64,000 nucleotides of DNA, taken from NCBI GenBank assembly GCA_001683735.1, contig LUGG01000013.1:868001-932000 (forward strand), written 5' to 3'. Position 1 is the stretch's first letter. The number at the start of each line of letters is the position of its first letter. Below, piece after piece: positions 60,401 to 64,000 of this stretch. The position numbers were made by a program, and so were the translations under genes. The notes beneath the pieces were generated by a model. It was given only the letters and a program-made list of their open reading frames with translations, searched no databases and had not been told where the DNA came from. The stretch comes from Grifola frondosa. Taxonomy: Eukaryota; Basidiomycota; Agaricomycetes; Polyporales; Grifolaceae.

Positions 60401-60476
60401 GGTCCAAAAAGAGTGGGCGCTGCAGAAGAAACGGCATGAGGAGTTTTTGGAATGGCAGCAGAAAGAGAAGCAATGA
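57446..60476 (+). CDS. CRS1: cysteinyl-tRNA synthetase with alternative mitochondrial start
   Basis: Charges tRNA-Cys. Class I motifs: HIGH-like SHMGHAR in [16 protein letters not shown], and KMSKS in [10 protein letters not shown]. Zinc ligands: the Cys in NCGPT, GWHIECS, and HHDNE. Other segments: [60 protein letters not shown], and a lysine-rich C-terminal tail ending [12 protein letters not shown]. About 11 exons. Two in-frame starts: Met at 57446 gives an extra 28 residues ([20 protein letters not shown]) rich in Arg and Ser with no acid, as in a mitochondrial presequence; Met at 57530 (MAVHQPPW) would give the cytosolic form. The last intron (60065-60123) seems to use a GC donor (GCATGT); the exon before it ends in the DDQD segment. 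A base loss could also explain it. Confidence 0.9.
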
Positions 60477-60678
60477 CTTATGTGTTTGTATCGTATCATT
60501 TGCCGTTTCCTGATAGCGTTTTTACCGTGCTAGAAAAATAGGACGGGAATCTGGACGGAGAATCATGAGGGGGACGAGCGTTCGGCAGAAGCTGATGAAG
60601 CTGATTTTGAAAAAAATAACATTTATGTCGGAGAGTGTTGTGAGAACGCATCCGCAAACGTCAATACCACCCTACCGG
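60477..60678. other. short convergent gap
   Basis: Holds the 3' ends of CysRS (+) and the methionine sulfoxide reductase gene (-). Nothing else seen. Confidence 0.3.
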
Positions 60679-61435
60679 CTACCAGTCACAGGCGTCGACC
60701 ACCAATAAAGCAATCCTTTCCAAACCTGCCCGATCTTCTTCGCTGAAACCAGACAATGCGAGGCAGTCTAGATCAAGCACTCCAATCGCCGTCTCTTCGC
60801 CGTCATGTCTCAAAATGAGAGGACAAACGATTTCGCTCTTTGTTTCTCCATCGCAGGCGATGTGTCCTGGGTACGCATCGACGTCCGGGACCAGTAGCGT
60901 TTTGCGCTGGAGGTATGCATCCGCACAGACGCCGCGCGCCTTCCCAGGGGCGACATTGATCAACTGGCATGCGGGTTTCCCGCAGAACGGGCCCAGCAAT
61001 AGCCGACTGGACTGGCTGGGAGCGGGTTCCACTTTCGAAATCCGAGGGGGGGAAAGAGCGGGGAGTCAATATAGAACCCTGCATAACGAGAGCATCAGTA
61101 ACAGCGTTCGTAAATTGAGGCCACAGAAAGTTCCTCCGTATCTAAAGAGGCATCTCATATCCAGTTGCACGACGTACCGCACCAGTTCACGGCTCTATTT
61201 CCAGCCCCGAAGTGAGCCTCACACGCCAATAGGGAGCTGTAGATCAGCGACGATGCGTTTGCGAGGTTGGTGACCTGATAGTCCGAGCGCATTAAATTCA
61301 GAACGCGTAGCGAGGAAATACACTTACCCAATTCCGCTGGCCTTCTAAAAGGCTTGCGAGTTGGCTATGGACATGTGCCCAAAACTCCGTTTTGCTAATT
61401 CCAGATGGAACGAAAGCAGCGTCAGCGTGAGGCAT
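60679..61435 (-). CDS. free methionine-(R)-sulfoxide reductase (GAF domain, fRMsr)
   Basis: Cytosolic GAF-domain enzyme that reduces free methionine-R-sulfoxide. Exon 1: MPHADAAFVPSGISKTEFWA to LLEGQRNW; exon 2: VTNLANASSLIYSSLLACEA then NWCG; exon 3: GFYIDSPLFPP, LLLGPFCGKPACQLINVAPG, GVCADAYLQRKTLLVPDVDA, YPGHIACDGETKSEIVCPLI, IGVLDLDCLALSGFSEEDRA. The catalytic cysteines are in GVCA and HIACDG; the first resolving Cys lies in KPACQ. Exon 3 is broken between FPP and LLLGPF: a seven-C run (forward 61046-61052) needs one more C. The start at 61435 is the first ATG and matches the family N-terminus. Divergent from the GLTP gene across about 300 bases. Confidence 0.85.
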
Positions 61436-61735
61436 GTTGTTCCCGTATTCGAGAGCGGATGTCTGAAGTCAAGAAGACGAGCCTGTGAACGCAGAACATG
61501 ATGACCTGCGGTGGCAGAAACCGGCAAGCACGTCGAGGACGGTGATCTCCACGATTAGATAGACGAGCGAATTAGCGGTAACGTGGTAGTCGTAGCACAG
61601 CAGGCTGAGGCTGCTCTGCTGGAAGGTGGATCCGCGCTTCCGCCAGCTGCAACCATCAGCTGCCAGCAGTCCTCAGCCTAGCATCCTCCATCTTCTCTTT
61701 CTTCCTCTTTTCTATTCATATTCCCTTAGAATCAA
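61436..61735. promoter_or_regulatory. shared divergent promoter of fRMsr and GLTP
   Basis: 300 bases separate the start codons. The GLTP side is CT-rich (61660-61725), typical of a fungal core promoter/leader. No TATA box is clear. Confidence 0.45.
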
Positions 61736-62567
61736 ATGGCCCCATACCTCGAAAGCGTCAAGGTACGTTCCTCACAATGTCGAGCGAGCTTGTGTTGAAC
61801 TGCAGGCCAGTCATTTGCGGATGTCCCCGTGACCGACGCTGGCGTCGATACACTTGCTTTCCTCGAAGCCGCCCAGGGCGTTGTTGGTCTATTTGGTACA
61901 CTTTCACTATCTGGGCACCCTCATCTGCCGTTGATAACGGCGGCCGTATAGAATTGCTTGGTTCTGCTGCCTTCACGCCCGTGCAGAGCGATCTGAAGGG
62001 AATATCACCGTGAGTCGTGCTGCTGGTCCTACACGGCCAGGCTGGTCTCATGCTCTGCTCAGAAAGTTCGTGCTCGGTATGACGCCTTCCCTGACCAATC
62101 GTCCACGCTCGAATTGCTCGTGGTGAATGAGAAGACCGAGAAGAAGCGGACCGCGACGGAGGGCCTGTTGTGGCTGCTTCGTGGGCTGGCCTTTACCTGC
62201 AAGGCACTGCAGCTCGCCCAGGCGAATGCGTCCGAGGAACTCGCCGCTGCATTCAGCAAATCGTATGAAGGCACGCTCAAGAAGTTCCACAACTTCGTCG
62301 TGAAGGGCATCTTCTCGGTTAGTGCGACATTTTCGCCCTTCGCTTATGTTACTCAATTGCCCATTTTCTCCATTTCAGGTCGCGATGAAGGCATGCCCTT
62401 ATCGCGCGGATTTTTACGCAAAGCTCGCGGCTGATCCTGCAGGAGGTCCTTCTGTCTCCGCTGACAAGCTCAGCGATGACCTCAATAAGTGGCTGGCTGC
62501 GCTGGATTCAATTGTGAAGAGAATGGAAACCTTCTACGAGGTCGGTGGTCACAGCAAGGGCTTCTGA
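61736..62567 (+). CDS. glycolipid transfer protein
   Basis: Cytosolic GLTP-fold protein that moves glycosphingolipids between membranes. Exon 1 is short (MAPYLESVK); then SFADVPVTDAGVDTLAFLEA, GSAAFTPVQSDLKG, VRARYDAFPDQSSTLELL, TATEGLLWLLRGLAFTCKAL, EGTLKKFHNFVVKGIFS (the conserved HKxxxxF-type helix region), VAMKACPYRADFYAKL, and the end KRMETFYEVGGHSKGF. The Trp in LLWLLRGL fits the sugar-stacking tryptophan position. Six exons. After SDLKG the frame is one base short at the G run 61998-62000; an extra G gives GNIT and a phase-0 donor. The start at 61736 is the first ATG. Length about 205 residues is normal. Confidence 0.85.
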
Positions 62568-64000
62568 TGCATGCCATCCCCATTCCCCTGGTTGCGATGT
62601 CGGTACATGATGCATGATGGTTGGACGTTGCACAACTAACGCGCATTAGGCGATCCGGATTTAATGACATTTGTTCTCGACCCCATGCAAACCCGCGCCA
62701 AGACGGAGAACATGGAACCACATCGGTTGACGTCTATTTGCTTGGGGTTATATGAACAGATCTGGAGATGCGAATAGTTCGCATGAGGGCTGCGAAGGTT
62801 ATTTCTAAGAATTCTGATATAGGCGGCTAGAATGAATTGAATTCGGCGATACGTCGACGCTCGCTATCAAAATTCCGGGAGGAGCTAGTTTGCTATCGGT
62901 TCGTCCGTGAGCCCAACCGCTTCCGAAATTATTGAGTGGGCATTATTGGCAGATGCGGCCGCAATTGGCGACAGGAGAACATGAGGGAGAGACCAGCGTG
63001 TGAATTGCAGGACATTGCTTACCATGTTAGAATATTGGGATGACGTAGACGACCCCCACACAGTCCGGTGGGATCCTCGCCAAGCTTCCATCGCAAGCGT
63101 CAGCCTTCTAGCCAAGCCGAGTCGCCTACCAATTGCCATCCATGCGTCTACACTTCTCGGCAACAATCTCGGGCTCTGAGGCGTTGCGGCCTCAGGTCAT
63201 CACACCTGAACGGGCGACATTAGATGCACGAGGTTGCAAGCCCAGGCATAGCGGGGTACTGAGAAGCGACTCCGGATAGGTTCTTATGATAGTGTGTAAA
63301 CCATTCCGAGAGCGTAAGCTGATGCACGACCGTATCTGATAGGCCACATCAAGGATCAGAACGGGCCGGAAGTATTGTAGGGAAGAGCCCTACCAGACAT
63401 TCGAGTTCACGTTACAGCATAAGAACGTGCACGCGAAGGGCAGGACTCGGCGCTGCTTTCGCAGCGCTCGAGCCTCCACCAAAGCTCCCGCCGTGGCGAA
63501 CATTCCGTATAGCCAACGGCAGCACGAAGAACATTAGATTGGTTCTGATAGGACGCACACCCCAAACTATCATCTCTATTATGGCCTAGAGAACGTGATG
63601 GATAAGGTTAAATGAGTCTGCCAAACATTGAACGCTAACCGGACGATCGGGGAGGTTCATAAATGTCCTATATGTACCGAGAAGCTGCGCTGTTCCGGAC
63701 GTTAATAGCAAATCATTCGGAATGGAACACTGAGCACTTTACCGGGAAGGTGGCATGTAGGTACCGGTCGATTGGATTGGATGAACAAGGTGTATACTGT
63801 GAACACTGATGAAAATCACCATCGCTATAACAAATGCACCGGGTGACAGAAACTTCACTGGGACTCTCACACGACGGAGACCTTCAGGTGCAGGACAGGC
63901 GCACGCAGGACAGGCGCACCAGAGGATCGTGCAGGTTGATGTCAATAGCCACCGGTGCAGTATGGGTGCGCACCCTTGACTGAACCTTGATTAAGCGATA
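62568..64000. other. long stretch without a supported gene
   Basis: About 1.4 kb at the right edge. A minus-strand ORF at 62885-63166 and another at 63739-63945 have no recognised domain, and composition does not stand out. A gene beyond the window may have its promoter here. Near 63890-63920 a 14-base unit (GCAGGACAGGCGCA-like) is repeated once in tandem. Confidence 0.4.

Noticed and set aside
62885..63166. Minus-strand ORF of 93 codons
   Set aside because: No domain, no splice sites and no codon bias that I can see; the length is within chance for this base composition.

Overview
The window is nuclear DNA from a filamentous basidiomycete, probably an Agaricomycete (a polypore-like mushroom; the order is inference). 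The reasons are dense genes cut by many 45-90 nt GT-AG introns, no operons, and families typical of mushrooms: a Zn2Cys6 factor with a fungal middle-homology domain, short F-box proteins, DUF6593-type proteins and a GPI-anchored aspartic protease. I see no rRNA, tRNA, CRISPR array, intact transposon or biosynthetic cluster.

Layout. 1-3.9 kb: no convincing gene, only a possible 3' end at the left edge. 3.9-12.5 kb: Zn2Cys6 factor (+), P-loop kinase-like protein (-), DUF6593-like protein (-), MMtag/RS-rich nuclear protein (-). 12.6-13.2 kb: a cluster of a short ACGGT-cored motif in both orientations. 13.7-19.4 kb: Elongator subunit ELP6 (+), Sec2-type Rab exchange factor (+), PWWP/TFIIS-N chromatin protein (-). 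19.4-22.2 kb: gene-poor, with a CoA-transferase remnant. 22.2-27 kb: DUF6593-like protein, 2OG-Fe(II) oxygenase, F-box protein (all +). 27.6-34.7 kb: CTR9 (-) and ADA2 (+), head to head. 35-38.4 kb: membrane-anchored cysteine synthase-like enzyme (-) and CoA-binding protein (+). 39-42.2 kb: two orphan genes. 42.4-44.1 kb: NADH pyrophosphatase (-). 45.6-47.4 kb: HMG-box fragment and a mitochondrial carrier (+). 47.8-51.6 kb: aspartic protease (-) divergent from eIF2-alpha (+). 52.5-57 kb: orphan (-), CUE-domain protein (+), F-box protein (-). 57.4-62.6 kb: cysteinyl-tRNA synthetase (+), free methionine-R-sulfoxide reductase (-), glycolipid transfer protein (+). 62.6-64 kb: nothing supported.

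Most genes are housekeeping: transcription elongation and chromatin (CTR9, ADA2, PWWP protein), translation and tRNA modification (eIF2-alpha, CysRS, ELP6), sulfur metabolism and redox repair (cysteine synthase-like, fRMsr), lipid and vesicle traffic (GLTP, Sec2-like), and protein turnover (CUE, F-box). Several neighbouring pairs are divergent and share 0.3-0.6 kb promoters.

The most pervasive signal is technical. About a dozen otherwise well-conserved genes are interrupted by apparent one-base losses, mostly in short G/C or T runs, while homology continues at once in the next frame. This points to uncorrected homopolymer deletions in the assembly rather than a run of pseudogenes, so many frames here should be read across the breaks. 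The best biological oddities are a 14 nt exon followed by a 6 nt micro-exon in the cysteine synthase-like gene, probable GC-AG introns (one splitting a Walker A motif), a dual-start CysRS, and the ACGGT motif cluster. I found no convincing undescribed multi-gene system.
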